Shown one piece after another: positions 35,202 to 44,273 of a stretch of 64,000 nucleotides of DNA. Below the pieces are notes generated by a model. The model was given only the letters and a program-made list of their open reading frames with translations. It made no database searches and had not been told where the DNA came from. Location: NCBI GenBank assembly GCA_963662355.1, contig OY759361.1, positions 806,001-870,000 of the forward strand. Direction: 5' to 3'. Positions within the stretch are counted from its first letter, which is position 1, and every line of letters begins with the position of its first letter. A program made the position numbers and the translations under genes. The stretch is from WTFY01 sp026713925 (GTDB taxonomy: Bacteria > Pseudomonadota > Gammaproteobacteria > UBA4575).

Positions 35202-37925
35202 ATGTCTGCAGGCCCTGCATCCCCTCTTATTCTGGTTGATGGCTCGTCCTACCTGTACCGGGCCTTCCATGTCCCCCAGCTGCAGGCCCTGACCACGTTG
35301 TCGGGCCAGCCCACCGGGGCAGTATACGGTGTTGTCAACATGCTCAGGAAACTGCTTGACAGGGAACAGCCCAGCCACATCGCTGTGGTATTTGATGCCA
35401 AGGGCAAGAATTTCAGGCACGAACTGTACAAGGAATACAAAGCTAACCGCCCACCCGTGCCGGATGAGCTTCGTGCACAGATCGCCCCCCTGCATGCTGT
35501 CATTCGAGCCATGGGGCTGGCACTGATTTCGGAACCGAACGTCGAGGCAGACGATGTGATCGGCACACTGGCGTCACGGGCAGCAGACCAGGGTCATGAT
35601 GTGCTGATATCAACTGGCGACAAGGATATGGCGCAACTGGTCAATGATCATGTCACCTTGGTCAATACCATGACCAACACGACAATGGATGCATCGGGCG
35701 TCATGAAAAAATTCGGTGTTACACCGCCACAAATAGTCGATTACCTGGCGTTGACGGGAGACAAGTCTGACAACATACCGGGCGTGCCGGGTGTAGGCCC
35801 GAAAACGGCAGCCAGGTGGCTGAAAGAATATGGCTCACTGGCGCAACTGGTCGGTCATGCAGAGGCCATTCCCGGCAAGGTCGGTGAGAAGTTGCGTGCG
35901 AATCTGGGGCAATTGCCCCTTGCACAGGAACTCGTGTCCATTCGTTGTGAACTGGACCTGGAAATCAGCATGGATGATCTGCATGTTTGCTCACAGGATT
36001 CAGGGCAGCTCAGGAAGTTGTACACGGAACTTGAGTTCAAGTCCTGGTTAAGCACCCTGAATGTGCAGGAAAACGGATCGCCAGGTCCCGTGCCCATGGA
36101 AAAGGCAGTTGTCAGGCACAGCTATGAAGCCGTGTTGGGCGAAGAGGATCTCAACCACTGGCTGAAACGGCTGGAGCAGGCAGACCAGGTGGCCTTCAGT
36201 ATCCAGACAGATGACCCGGATGACTATATGCAGGCCAATGTGGTTGGCCTGTCGTTTGCAGTCCAGCCCGGCGAGGCTGCCTATGTGCCGTTTACCCATC
36301 GTTATCAGGGCGTACCCGGACAACTGGACCGTGATTCCACGCTGAAAAAGCTGGAACCGGTTCTGAATTCAAGTCCGGGCAAGATCATAGGCCACGACCT
36401 GAAGCACGACCGCAGCGTCCTGCTGAACCATGGCATTCACCTGAAGGGTATCTTGCACGACACCATGCTGCAGTCCTACGTGTGCAACTCGGTCGCCAGC
36501 CGGCACGATCTTGACACCCTGTGTGAAAAGCATTTGCAGCATACGAAAACTGAAATCAGGGACGTCGTCGGTCAAGGTGCGAAACGGGTTGCTTTTGACC
36601 AGGTAAAACTGGAAGCTGCGGTGCAATACGCTGCGGAAGCTGCGGATGTGGTTCTACGACTGAATCCGGTGTTCTGGTCCGAACTTGAACAGAAGTCCAG
36701 GCTGCGAGAACTCTATCAGGAAATCGAGTTGCCGATGCTTGCAGTGCTGTCAAACATTGAACGCAATGGTGTACTGGTTGATGCCGGGCAATTGAGGGAG
36801 CAGAGCAGGGAACTTGCCGCCAGGATCGTCGACATTGAGTCCCAGGCGTTCGGCCAGGCGGGTAAGGAATTCAATCTAGGTTCGCCAAAGCAGATTCAGG
36901 AAATCCTGTTTGAGAAACTGGGCTTGCCGGTCATCCGCAAAACCCCCACAGGCCAGCCTTCCACGGCGGAAGATGTATTGCAGGAGCTGGCCAGGGAGTT
37001 TCCCCTGCCCAGACTCCTGCTGTCACACCGCATGCTCAGCAAGCTGAAGTCGACGTACACGGACAAGTTACCTGCCCTGGTCAACGCCAAGACGAAACGG
37101 ATACACACTTCGTATCACCAGGCGGTGGCGGCAACGGGCCGTCTGTCCTCTTCCGACCCAAATCTGCAGAATATTCCTATCCGCACGGAGGAAGGCAGGC
37201 GGATCCGCAAGGCCTTTATTGCGCCGGAATCCCACCTGATTCTGGCTGCGGACTATTCGCAGATCGAGCTGCGGATCATGGCGCATCTGTCACAGGATGA
37301 AAGGCTGTGTGATGCCTTCTCGCGCGGCGATGACATTCACCGTGCCACGGCTGCCGAAGTGTTCGCAATTGGTGTGGATGAAGTGAACCCTGAGCGGCGG
37401 CGTGCGGCCAAGGCGATCAACTTCGGACTGATCTACGGCATGTCCGCATTTGGTCTGGCGGCACAACTGGGAATCACGCGTGCAGATGCGCAGCAGTATG
37501 TGAGTCTGTATTTCGAAAGATATCCCGGTGTCAAGCAATTTATGGGCAAGATTCGCGAACAGGCACGTGCGCAGGGCTATGTCGAAACACTGTTCGGCAG
37601 ACGACTTTACTTGCCGGACATTAATCATAAAAATGTGAAACTGCGGCAGTATGCAGAACGCACTGCGATCAATGCCCCTATGCAGGGAACCGCCGCGGAC
37701 ATTATCAAGCGGGCCATGATAGAAATCGATACGTGGCTGGGACAGGAACAGCCTGACTGCAGGATGGTCATGCAGGTGCACGATGAACTCGTATTCGAAG
37801 TTCACAGGGACTGCAAGGACTTCGTCAGAGAAACTGTGATACGGAAGATGGTGTCCGCGGCAGAACTGTCGGTACCGCTCATCGTGGATGCAGAATTTGG
37901 TATTAACTGGGACGAGGCGCATTGA
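35202..37925 (+). CDS. polA: DNA polymerase I with degenerate 3'-5' exonuclease site
   Basis: A 907-residue PolA. The 5' nuclease domain is intact (VDGSSYLYRAFH; DVLISTGDKDMAQL; TGDKSDNIPGVPGVGPKTA). The polymerase has motif A DYSQIELRIMAH, motif B RRAAKAINFGLIYGMSAFG and motif C MQVHDELVFEV. In the middle domain the E. coli proofreading residues D355 and E357 align with Ser333 and Gln335 (VAFSIQTDD), and D501 with Ala480 (YAAEAAD); D424 is kept (Asp403, HDLKHD) and so is Tyr476. The domain fold is complete, so this looks like loss of proofreading, not truncation. Confidence 0.97.
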   Translation: MSAGPASPLILVDGSSYLYRAFHVPQLQALTTLSGQPTGAVYGVVNMLRKLLDREQPSHIAVVFDAKGKNFRHELYKEYKANRPPVPDELRAQIAPLHAVIRAMGLALISEPNVEADDVIGTLASRAADQGHDVLISTGDKDMAQLVNDHVTLVNTMTNTTMDASGVMKKFGVTPPQIVDYLALTGDKSDNIPGVPGVGPKTAARWLKEYGSLAQLVGHAEAIPGKVGEKLRANLGQLPLAQELVSIRCELDLEISMDDLHVCSQDSGQLRKLYTELEFKSWLSTLNVQENGSPGPVPMEKAVVRHSYEAVLGEEDLNHWLKRLEQADQVAFSIQTDDPDDYMQANVVGLSFAVQPGEAAYVPFTHRYQGVPGQLDRDSTLKKLEPVLNSSPGKIIGHDLKHDRSVLLNHGIHLKGILHDTMLQSYVCNSVASRHDLDTLCEKHLQHTKTEIRDVVGQGAKRVAFDQVKLEAAVQYAAEAADVVLRLNPVFWSELEQKSRLRELYQEIELPMLAVLSNIERNGVLVDAGQLREQSRELAARIVDIESQAFGQAGKEFNLGSPKQIQEILFEKLGLPVIRKTPTGQPSTAEDVLQELAREFPLPRLLLSHRMLSKLKSTYTDKLPALVNAKTKRIHTSYHQAVAATGRLSSSDPNLQNIPIRTEEGRRIRKAFIAPESHLILAADYSQIELRIMAHLSQDERLCDAFSRGDDIHRATAAEVFAIGVDEVNPERRRAAKAINFGLIYGMSAFGLAAQLGITRADAQQYVSLYFERYPGVKQFMGKIREQARAQGYVETLFGRRLYLPDINHKNVKLRQYAERTAINAPMQGTAADIIKRAMIEIDTWLGQEQPDCRMVMQVHDELVFEVHRDCKDFVRETVIRKMVSAAELSVPLIVDAEFGINWDEAH

Positions 37926-37963
37926 TCACCTGCAACCAGACCTGCTCCTTGCCGGGTTCTGAC

Positions 37964-38043
37964 CTGAGTGTTCATTCCATGAACAGTGCTCAGTAAAATA
38001 ACGGGGGAGGGTGTATGGGAGGATATACAGGCTCCTCCCCCGT
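37964..38043. other. Two strong stem-loops downstream of polA
   Basis: Within the 242-base spacer between polA and the imelysin gene. Stem 1 (37964-37993): TGTTCAT pairs with ATGAACA across a TCC loop, extended by CTGAG/CTCAG. Stem 2 (38001-38043): ACGGGGGAGG pairs with CCTCCCCCGT, with an inner helix GTGTAT/ATATAC closed by the loop GGGAGG. No run of T follows, so they are not classic terminators. Spot 42 (enteric bacteria) and ErsA (Pseudomonas) are small RNAs encoded next to polA; a small RNA here is possible but unproven. The rest of the spacer shows no gene. Confidence 0.45.
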
Positions 38044-38167
38044 CCGGCTTACCCGTAGTCCTGTAAGGCAGGTTGCGCCAACCCTGTGCACCGCTGGCCG
38101 AATGCGGATGCAGCAGGAGGTTCGAACGGCATACCTGCCCTACCGGATGCAGAATCCTGGTTCAGGA

Positions 38168-39460
38168 TTATTCAAATACCGCTTCGGGATCATTCAGGCT
38201 GTCCGAGCCTTCAAACTCGATCGCCGCCAGCTTCAGCGTGCTGACGACGTCTTCAATTCCACGGACCTGCGTGGTCAGGGCGTCAATGGCAGCCTGTACC
38301 CGGGCATTGCCGGCTTCATTGCCTGGGGCAATCATCTGGTCATAGGCTTCTCCGCCTTTCGCGCTCTCGACGAGCCTTTGCATGGCTGCCATGGTAGCGT
38401 CCAGCTGGTTACGCAGGTTTTTGTCAACCTCAGCAGAGGTTGCCGCGACAAGATCCGAAAGGCTCGGTCCCTCTACCATAGTGCCGTCCATGCGTCGGTA
38501 CTCCCCGAGGTAGATGTTGCGGATGCCCATGGCATCGTAATAATGGGAGTAGTGAGTGTTGTCGCTGAAGCAGTCATGTTCCTCTTCCGGATCATGCAGC
38601 AGTAAGCCGAGTTGCATGCGCTCTCCAGCAAGTTCACCGTAAGACAGGCTGCCCATGCCGGTAATGATGGTAGACAGGCCTTCCTCGATGGGGCTGCCAA
38701 GTAACCCCTCGCGGGCATCTCCACCCGGCACCCATTGGGCAACCATCCATGTCAGGTCGTCTACGAGCAGATCCGTCGCAGACTTCAAATAGGCTGCCCG
38801 ACGTACACAGTTTTTCCAGGAACAGTTGTTTGCATCAAAGTCACTTGCCGGGCGCTTGCCGGCACCTGGGCCCGTGCCGTTCAGGTCCTGACCCCAGAGG
38901 AGAAATTCAATAGCGTGATATCCGGTTGCTACGTTTGCTTCCACACCGCCCAACTCATGCAGGGTATTGGCCAGCAGGTCCTTGGTGATCTGCCGGGCAT
39001 CAACGGTACTGCCGGAAAAAGTAAAGTTGGAACTCGCAATGACGTTGGCCCGGTAGGCTGGGTTCTCTGCTGATTCTGCACCGTAGCTTGATGCAACATA
39101 ATCGATCAGGCCCTCATCGAGGGGCCAGGCATTCACCTTGCCCTCCCAGTCGTCAACGATCGCATTTCCGAAGCGGTAGACTTCGCTCTGCTGATAGGGA
39201 ACACGTGCAGCCCTCCACGCCGTACGGGCATGAAGCAGATTTTCTTCAGTCGGCTTGGCTATCAACCGGTTGACGGCTTTCTGCAGGTCACGGGCAGTGA
39301 TCAATGAATCCTCATACACGGCATGAGCCAGTACGGCATAGTGTTCTAGAACTGCTTGCTTCTGCGGGACCGCTGATACGTGTACCGAAAGAAGCAGCAG
39401 CACCGTTGCAGTCAGGGATGTTTTTATCATCAGAATCTTCGTCATTGGTTTCTTTTTCAT
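38168..39460 (-). CDS. imelysin family protein (peptidase M75-like, iron-regulated)
   Basis: A 430-residue periplasmic protein with an N-terminal signal peptide (hydrophobic core about residues 14-28, probable cleavage after VSA). The imelysin signature GxHxxE appears as GYHAIEFLLWG near residue 181, and a second conserved part is PDEEEHDCFSDNTH-like near residue 294 (here DPEEEHDCFSDNTH). Family members (IrpA, ICMP) are iron-regulated and thought to act in iron uptake; peptidase activity is disputed. It follows the porin after 20 bases on the minus strand and is probably cotranscribed from the promoter at about 40750. Confidence 0.92.
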   Translation of the reverse strand: MKKKPMTKILMIKTSLTATVLLLLSVHVSAVPQKQAVLEHYAVLAHAVYEDSLITARDLQKAVNRLIAKPTEENLLHARTAWRAARVPYQQSEVYRFGNAIVDDWEGKVNAWPLDEGLIDYVASSYGAESAENPAYRANVIASSNFTFSGSTVDARQITKDLLANTLHELGGVEANVATGYHAIEFLLWGQDLNGTGPGAGKRPASDFDANNCSWKNCVRRAAYLKSATDLLVDDLTWMVAQWVPGGDAREGLLGSPIEEGLSTIITGMGSLSYGELAGERMQLGLLLHDPEEEHDCFSDNTHYSHYYDAMGIRNIYLGEYRRMDGTMVEGPSLSDLVAATSAEVDKNLRNQLDATMAAMQRLVESAKGGEAYDQMIAPGNEAGNARVQAAIDALTTQVRGIEDVVSTLKLAAIEFEGSDSLNDPEAVFE

Positions 39461-39480
39461 TGATTCACCTTCGTCGGTTG

Positions 39481-40725
39481 TCAGAATTCAGTGGCGAGCT
39501 GGAGCGTCACGATCCTGGCATCTTCCCCAGTGCCCCCGTCTTTTTCGCTGTAGTCATCGTCAAACGCTCCTTCGACAGCCAACGCGACACCATCCATCAT
39601 CTCGACCGAAAACCCGAGCATAAAACGTTCTTCAGGCAGCTCCAGGGCAAGAGCTTCATCCGTTTCCTGGTAGCTGACGGCAACCGTTGCGGGTCTGCCA
39701 GCAACGTCAAAGTCGTAGGCCGCCTCGACCATTAAGCTGGTCGGTTCGGCCCCCTCTCCATCAAACTCCAGTTCATGCGCCTCAAAGTCTTCCGATGCAC
39801 CGAGGTATTCTGCAAGAAGTGACAGGCTGCCAATGCGTAGCATGGCACTGGTGGACCAGCCTGAAACATGACTGTCATAATCTGCATCGTTATCGGCAGT
39901 CTCATCGTTGTTCGTCGCGTCATCATCCTCAATTTCTCCATCTGGACCGGCAGCAAGGCCGTCAGCAATGGCATCCTGCAGGCTGTCTGAGTCACCAATG
40001 TCGCTGATGTAGGATAGGTTTACGGCGAATGCTGAATCCTCACGTTCCGTGGCATAACCGAGTGCAGCCCCAAAGCTTTCGAAGCGGTCTTCTCCGTCTT
40101 CATTGTTGTCGCCATTGAAGGCAAAAAGGGCTGTGTGAAATCCATTGGATTCGAAACCGAACTGCAGGGCGCTCTCCCGGGTTTCACCGAGCTCAAGCGT
40201 CATTGGATCGGAAATAAAATTGCTTTCGAAGGTTCCGAAGGGAACGAAATACTGGCCGGCTGTGAACGACCAGGGTCCGTCCTGTGGACCGATAGTCATG
40301 GTTGCAACATCGACCTCGATGTCCGTTTCGTCTTCCTCATGGAGCAAAACAACTTCGGCGCTAACCCAGTTGGTTACCTGGGCGGTCACATCCAGTTCCA
40401 TCTTTGCAAGAACGGCGTCCGAGGTGCTGTCGCCTTCATACGGGTCTTCATAGGCAGCCTCGACTTCCACGAGGCCACTGACCTGAACCGAGTTGAACCA
40501 GCCGTCTTCATGTTCGGTCTGCACACCATGTTCCACCAGCTTTGCAATCTGGAGATCCCTCTTGATGATCTCTTCATCCTGAACGGAAACCCGCTCTTCG
40601 AGGTACTGTATACGCTGTTCCATATTGGCAAGTCGTTCTTCAATTGTTTCCTGCGCCAATGCAGGCATGTGCCAGATTGACAGGGCCATACCGGCTACAG
40701 CCAGTCTTTTCAGTTGTTTCATCAC
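39481..40725 (-). CDS. LbtU-like siderophore porin / outer-membrane beta-barrel protein
   Basis: A 414-residue outer-membrane protein. A signal peptide ends at ALA-QE (about residue 24), a coiled coil follows (ERLANMEQRIQYLEERV), and the rest is beta-barrel-like, ending in a terminal phenylalanine (LQLATEF), as expected for BAM substrates. The layout resembles LbtU, a TonB-independent siderophore receptor of Legionella. A very acidic loop rich in Asp/Asn (about residues 265-290) could bind cations. First gene of porin-imelysin behind a Fur-like box. Confidence 0.8.
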   Translation of the reverse strand: MMKQLKRLAVAGMALSIWHMPALAQETIEERLANMEQRIQYLEERVSVQDEEIIKRDLQIAKLVEHGVQTEHEDGWFNSVQVSGLVEVEAAYEDPYEGDSTSDAVLAKMELDVTAQVTNWVSAEVVLLHEEDETDIEVDVATMTIGPQDGPWSFTAGQYFVPFGTFESNFISDPMTLELGETRESALQFGFESNGFHTALFAFNGDNNEDGEDRFESFGAALGYATEREDSAFAVNLSYISDIGDSDSLQDAIADGLAAGPDGEIEDDDATNNDETADNDADYDSHVSGWSTSAMLRIGSLSLLAEYLGASEDFEAHELEFDGEGAEPTSLMVEAAYDFDVAGRPATVAVSYQETDEALALELPEERFMLGFSVEMMDGVALAVEGAFDDDYSEKDGGTGEDARIVTLQLATEF

Positions 40726-40749
40726 TGCACTCCGTATATCTTAATGCGT

Positions 40750-40770
40750 ATTATTATCACTATCATTCAT
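40750..40770. promoter_or_regulatory. Fur-like box between porin and DUF1111 genes
   Basis: On the minus strand the sequence TGATAGTGATAATAA (complement of 40751-40765) matches 11 of 14 fixed positions of the 7-1-7 Fur consensus TGATAATnATTATCA. It lies 26 bases upstream of the porin start and about 80 bases upstream of the DUF1111 start, in an AT-rich divergent spacer. Iron control is expected because imelysin and DUF1111 genes are Fur-repressed in other gammaproteobacteria. The site is a visual match only. Confidence 0.6.
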
Positions 40771-40847
40771 ATAAAGCAAACCTTTATATGAATTGAATAT
40801 TACTTAATGGTAAAATACTTATTTATAAAGTCAATATTGTTCAGCAA

Positions 40848-42344
40848 ATGTTCAAAGCCCGCTTGCCCCTTTGTGCAGGAAGTTTCCTGATTAGTGCATG
40901 CCTTGTTCCGTTCACTGCGGGGATTGGCAGCGAGCGTGAGCGGGTTCTTGCGGTTATACAGCCTGCCGAAAATTTTCTACAGCCTGAGCCTTACGAACGC
41001 CGCTCTGGGGGTGCAGCAACCGTATTCGAGATACTGAACCGTAATGCATTTTCTCATTCGTCCGCAAACATGTCATTCGAGCGCGAACTCAATTTCAAGG
41101 TCGGCAATGGTATTTTCAAAAAGATCTGGGTGTCGGCACCCAGTTCAACCCTTTCGTCGGATGGGTTGGGTCCACTGTTCAATGCGCGTGCTTGCCAACG
41201 TTGTCATCTGAAAGATGGTCGTGGTCATCCACCTGTACCCGGTGAAAAAGCCAAGACGATGGTCGTGAAGTTGTCCATTTCTCCGCGAAATGCGGATGCA
41301 CAAGCCGCGATTCTGAAACACCGCGTCCACAGTATTCCGGAACCCGTGTATGGCAGTCAGCTACAGAGCTTCTCTGTTCAGGGAGTTCAAAGTGAAGGTG
41401 ATATCGAGGTCACCTACGAGGAAGTACCGGTTGTTTTGGCAGGCGGTGAAGTCGTGTCATTGCGCAAGCCGACATACCGTCTCACAGCTCTGCAGTACGG
41501 GAGGCTTCATCCCGGAACTATGATCTCACCACGCATTGCACCGCCGGTGATCGGCATGGGCCTTCTCGAGGCTATTCCGGAAGCAGATATCACTAGGAAC
41601 GCTGACCCGGAAGACCGGGATGGCGACGGTATCTCTGGACAGGTAAGGAAAGTATGGAGCGATGAATCCCAGCAGGTGGTACTCGGGCGGTTTGGCTGGA
41701 AGGCCGGTCAGCCAACTGTTCTGCAGCAGGTTGCGAGCGCATTCCGGGATGATATGGGCATTTCGACTCCGCTGTATCCGGACCCGTATGGCGAATGCAC
41801 AGTGTCACAGTCAACGTGCCGGACAGTTCCTCACGGGGACGAGCCTGCAATGGATGGCATCGAGGCGGGTGCTACAATTTTCGATCTGCTGGTGTTCTAT
41901 GCCCGCAATTTAGGCGTGCCCGCCCGGCGCAAGGTGGATGACCCTCAGGTACTCGAAGGCAAGCGCCTGTTCTATGAATCGCGTTGCACAGCCTGCCACG
42001 TGCCAAAATTCGTAACCCGGCGGGATTCAATTGGTTCGGAACAGTCGTTCCAGCTTATCTGGCCGTACAGCGACCTGCTGCTGCATGATATGGGTGAAGG
42101 GTTGGCTGACCATCGACCTGAAGGGAATGCAACAGGACGTGAATGGCGCACACCGCCACTGTGGGGGATCGGACTCACGGAAACCGTGAGCAATCACACC
42201 CTGTTTCTCCACGATGGACGCGCACGCAGCCTTCTCGAGGCCATCCTCTGGCACGGAGGTGAAGCCGAGCCAGCAAAACAGCGTGTTATGAAGATGACAC
42301 GTGAGGAACGCGAAGCGCTGCTAGCCTTCCTGGAGTCACTTTGA
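40848..42344 (+). CDS. DUF1111 diheme peroxidase-like protein (thiol oxidoreductase annotation)
   Basis: A 498-residue periplasmic c-type cytochrome. There is an N-terminal hydrophobic signal, then two heme-binding motifs, CQRCH at about residue 116 and CTACH at about residue 380, and a DPEDRDGDGISG calcium-loop-like segment near residue 250. The C-terminal RTPPLWGIGLTETVSNHTLFLHDGRA (split at residue 430-455) is typical of DUF1111. The family often sits beside imelysin genes and is presumed to act in periplasmic redox of iron. Divergent from the porin-imelysin pair across the Fur-like box. Confidence 0.9.
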   Translation: MFKARLPLCAGSFLISACLVPFTAGIGSERERVLAVIQPAENFLQPEPYERRSGGAATVFEILNRNAFSHSSANMSFERELNFKVGNGIFKKIWVSAPSSTLSSDGLGPLFNARACQRCHLKDGRGHPPVPGEKAKTMVVKLSISPRNADAQAAILKHRVHSIPEPVYGSQLQSFSVQGVQSEGDIEVTYEEVPVVLAGGEVVSLRKPTYRLTALQYGRLHPGTMISPRIAPPVIGMGLLEAIPEADITRNADPEDRDGDGISGQVRKVWSDESQQVVLGRFGWKAGQPTVLQQVASAFRDDMGISTPLYPDPYGECTVSQSTCRTVPHGDEPAMDGIEAGATIFDLLVFYARNLGVPARRKVDDPQVLEGKRLFYESRCTACHVPKFVTRRDSIGSEQSFQLIWPYSDLLLHDMGEGLADHRPEGNATGREWRTPPLWGIGLTETVSNHTLFLHDGRARSLLEAILWHGGEAEPAKQRVMKMTREEREALLAFLESL

Positions 42345-42592
42345 CAGAAAATACTGATGATCCATATATTTGAGGTGCTCTTGGTCTTCCTGGTGGCTGG
42401 AAATGCAGTGTTCGCCTCGCATGGGAAGCGAATCGGGCTGCAGGATCATGCAAGGGTCTATGCTGTCCTGGTTCAGTAGTGGGGAGCATCCATCCTCCAG
42501 ACAATGCTGGCTAAACTGTACAAAATTCACCGGGATGGCCTGCTCGAGCCTGTCAAACTGCGAACTTTCGGCAACTTTTATCCTCTAATTGA

Positions 42593-42704
42593 TAGTGCTT
42601 CAGCACTACCCGCTTCCCTCCCTAAGCGGGCATTTCAGACTTGGGTTTCCCAACCCGGGTCGATATCTTGCCCCGGTTTTCTCCGTTTAACCGGGGCGTC
42701 TTTT
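42593..42704 (+). terminator. Array of four stem-loops, the last a rho-independent terminator
   Basis: In the 367-base gap between the DUF1111 stop and the convergent engB stop. Stems: TAGTGC/GCACTA (42593-42608), CCCGCTT/AAGCGGG (42609-42630), GGGTT/AACCC (42643-42656), and GCCCCGGTT/AACCGGGGC (42670-42697) followed by GTCTTTT. The last is a normal terminator for plus-strand transcription. The upstream part (42345-42590) holds no gene I can support; a 64-codon minus-strand frame there has no recognisable features. Confidence 0.75.
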
Positions 42705-42711
42705 ACCTCTG

Positions 42712-43329
42712 TCAATCCTGCATCAAGGTGCGTGTGATCCATGCTGAAATTTTTTTCTGTGCCTGCGAGATTCCGGTACGTCTGGTTGCCGAGAAAATCT
42801 GTGTCCCTGCATCAAATCCATGCCGTTCCAGGTCAGAGGCAACGCGGGTAAGCGATTTCATCATCGCATTCCGGTTTACCTTGTCTGCCTTGGTCAGCAG
42901 GATATAGAGGGGCAAACGGTAATGCTCGCTCCATTGGATCATGGTCCAGTCAATTTCAGTTAGCGGATGGCGGATATCCATTAACAGAATCAGGCCACAT
43001 AATGCATGGCGATGGACTAGGTAGGATTGCATCAGATTCTGCCACTGCTGTTGTACTTTTGCAGGGGCCTTGGCGTAGCCATAACCCGGCAGATCCACCA
43101 GCCGGGCATCGCTGCCCAGTTTGAAAAAATTGATCAACCGCGTGCGCCCGGGGGTTTTGCTGGTGCGGGCAAGACTGTTTTGCTGGCAAATTGCGTTTAT
43201 TGCACTCGATTTACCTGCATTGGATCGCCCGCAAAAGGCCACTTCAGCCCCTGCATCCTCAGGGAAGTCTCGAACTGTGCTGGCACTTTTTAAAAATCGA
43301 ACATGCTGGAAGACAAGGCTCATTCGCAA
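42712..43329 (-). CDS. engB: ribosome biogenesis GTP-binding protein EngB (YihA/YsxC)
   Basis: A 205-residue GTPase needed for large-subunit ribosome assembly. G1 is GRSNAGKSSAINA (about residues 34-46), G3 is DLPGYGYAKAP (about 79-89), and G4 is TKADK (about 146-150). The length is standard for EngB. It is convergent with the upstream diheme gene and divergent from cytochrome c4. In Pseudomonas and relatives it directly faces polA; here a 4.8-kb block separates them. Confidence 0.96.
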   Translation of the reverse strand: MRMSLVFQHVRFLKSASTVRDFPEDAGAEVAFCGRSNAGKSSAINAICQQNSLARTSKTPGRTRLINFFKLGSDARLVDLPGYGYAKAPAKVQQQWQNLMQSYLVHRHALCGLILLMDIRHPLTEIDWTMIQWSEHYRLPLYILLTKADKVNRNAMMKSLTRVASDLERHGFDAGTQIFSATRRTGISQAQKKISAWITRTLMQD

Positions 43330-43567
43330 ATCTCGTTCTTTGGTTATTTGAATAGTGTACAGGTATCTCTGTTATGACAGTCAGGGGGATTTCAGTGTTG
43401 CCTTCCATGCGATTGTAGCTACTTTGCATGGAACCAAATTTTGCGGCCATACCTGCTTTTATGGTATATATCCGCCTTTTGGCTGATTCATGTCTCTGGA
43501 CCTAGGGTCAGTTGTAACCACCAGGTGCAAACTTGGAATTTTATATTCTATATAAGGGAATGGGCGC

Positions 43568-44194
43568 ATGAAAAAATTGTGTCTGCTGATCATTTGTTTG
43601 GCATACGCTGCCTGTATCCAAGCGGGGGGTGATCCGGAAGCCGGTAAAGAAAAGTCTGCACCCTGTGTGGCGTGCCATGGCCCAGATGGGAACAGCGTAA
43701 ACCCTGCTTGGCCCAAGCTTGCAGGTCAGGGGGAGAAATACTTGGTAGAGCAGATGCAGTTTTTCAAGGACAGGATTCGAGTGAATGTCCTGATGAACCT
43801 GCAGGTGCAGAATCTGTCTGAACAAGATATTCAGGATCTGGCGGCATATTACACAAGCCAGACGCCGAGTCCCGGTGCTGCCGACCCCGACAAGGAATAT
43901 CAGAGCGAAAAGCTGTTCATGATCGGCCAAAGGATTTATCGTGGTGGCAATGCTGCGACAGGAGTACCGGCCTGCATGTCCTGTCATGGTCCCAATGGTC
44001 TCGGCAATGCCCCTGCAAAATTCCCGCGTATTGCTGGTCAGCACGCAGTATATGTTGCGACACAGTTACGCGCATATCGAAGCGGAGCCCGATTCCAGCC
44101 TGATGACAACCTGAACTCAATGGCCGGTATTGTCAATTACATGACGGAGACGGAGATTGATGCGGTTGCGGAATACATTGCTGGACTTCATTGA
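43568..44194 (+). CDS. diheme cytochrome c4
   Basis: A 208-residue periplasmic diheme cytochrome. A signal peptide precedes two homologous domains with CVACH (about residue 33) and CMSCH (about residue 137), and each has a likely methionine ligand later in its domain. Cytochrome c4 carries electrons to terminal oxidases such as cbb3. The neighbours engB (divergent) and dsbA (downstream) are conserved in gammaproteobacteria. A promoter TTGCGG-N18-TATATA at 43441-43470 is possible in the 238-base spacer. Confidence 0.94.
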   Translation: MKKLCLLIICLAYAACIQAGGDPEAGKEKSAPCVACHGPDGNSVNPAWPKLAGQGEKYLVEQMQFFKDRIRVNVLMNLQVQNLSEQDIQDLAAYYTSQTPSPGAADPDKEYQSEKLFMIGQRIYRGGNAATGVPACMSCHGPNGLGNAPAKFPRIAGQHAVYVATQLRAYRSGARFQPDDNLNSMAGIVNYMTETEIDAVAEYIAGLH

Positions 44195-44273
44195 AGTCGC
44201 AGCATGGAGCAAACTCCGGCAATCACAGTGCGTCGTGGTGTCTGAATCCATTATCAAGGGGCCATTTTCAGGT

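Noticed and set aside
37930..38000. Minus-strand resemblance to the SRP RNA apical loop (AGGTCAG...GGAGCAGG)
   Set aside because: The conserved GGAA tetraloop is absent and the expected flanking helix arms do not pair, so it does not qualify as an ffs gene.
38118..38130. GGTTCGAAC, tRNA T-arm-like sequence
   Set aside because: The flanking bases do not form a T stem and no acceptor or anticodon arm is found on either strand.
42336..42530. 64-codon minus-strand frame after the DUF1111 gene
   Set aside because: No ribosome site or recognisable family, and it overlaps the diheme gene; treated as chance.
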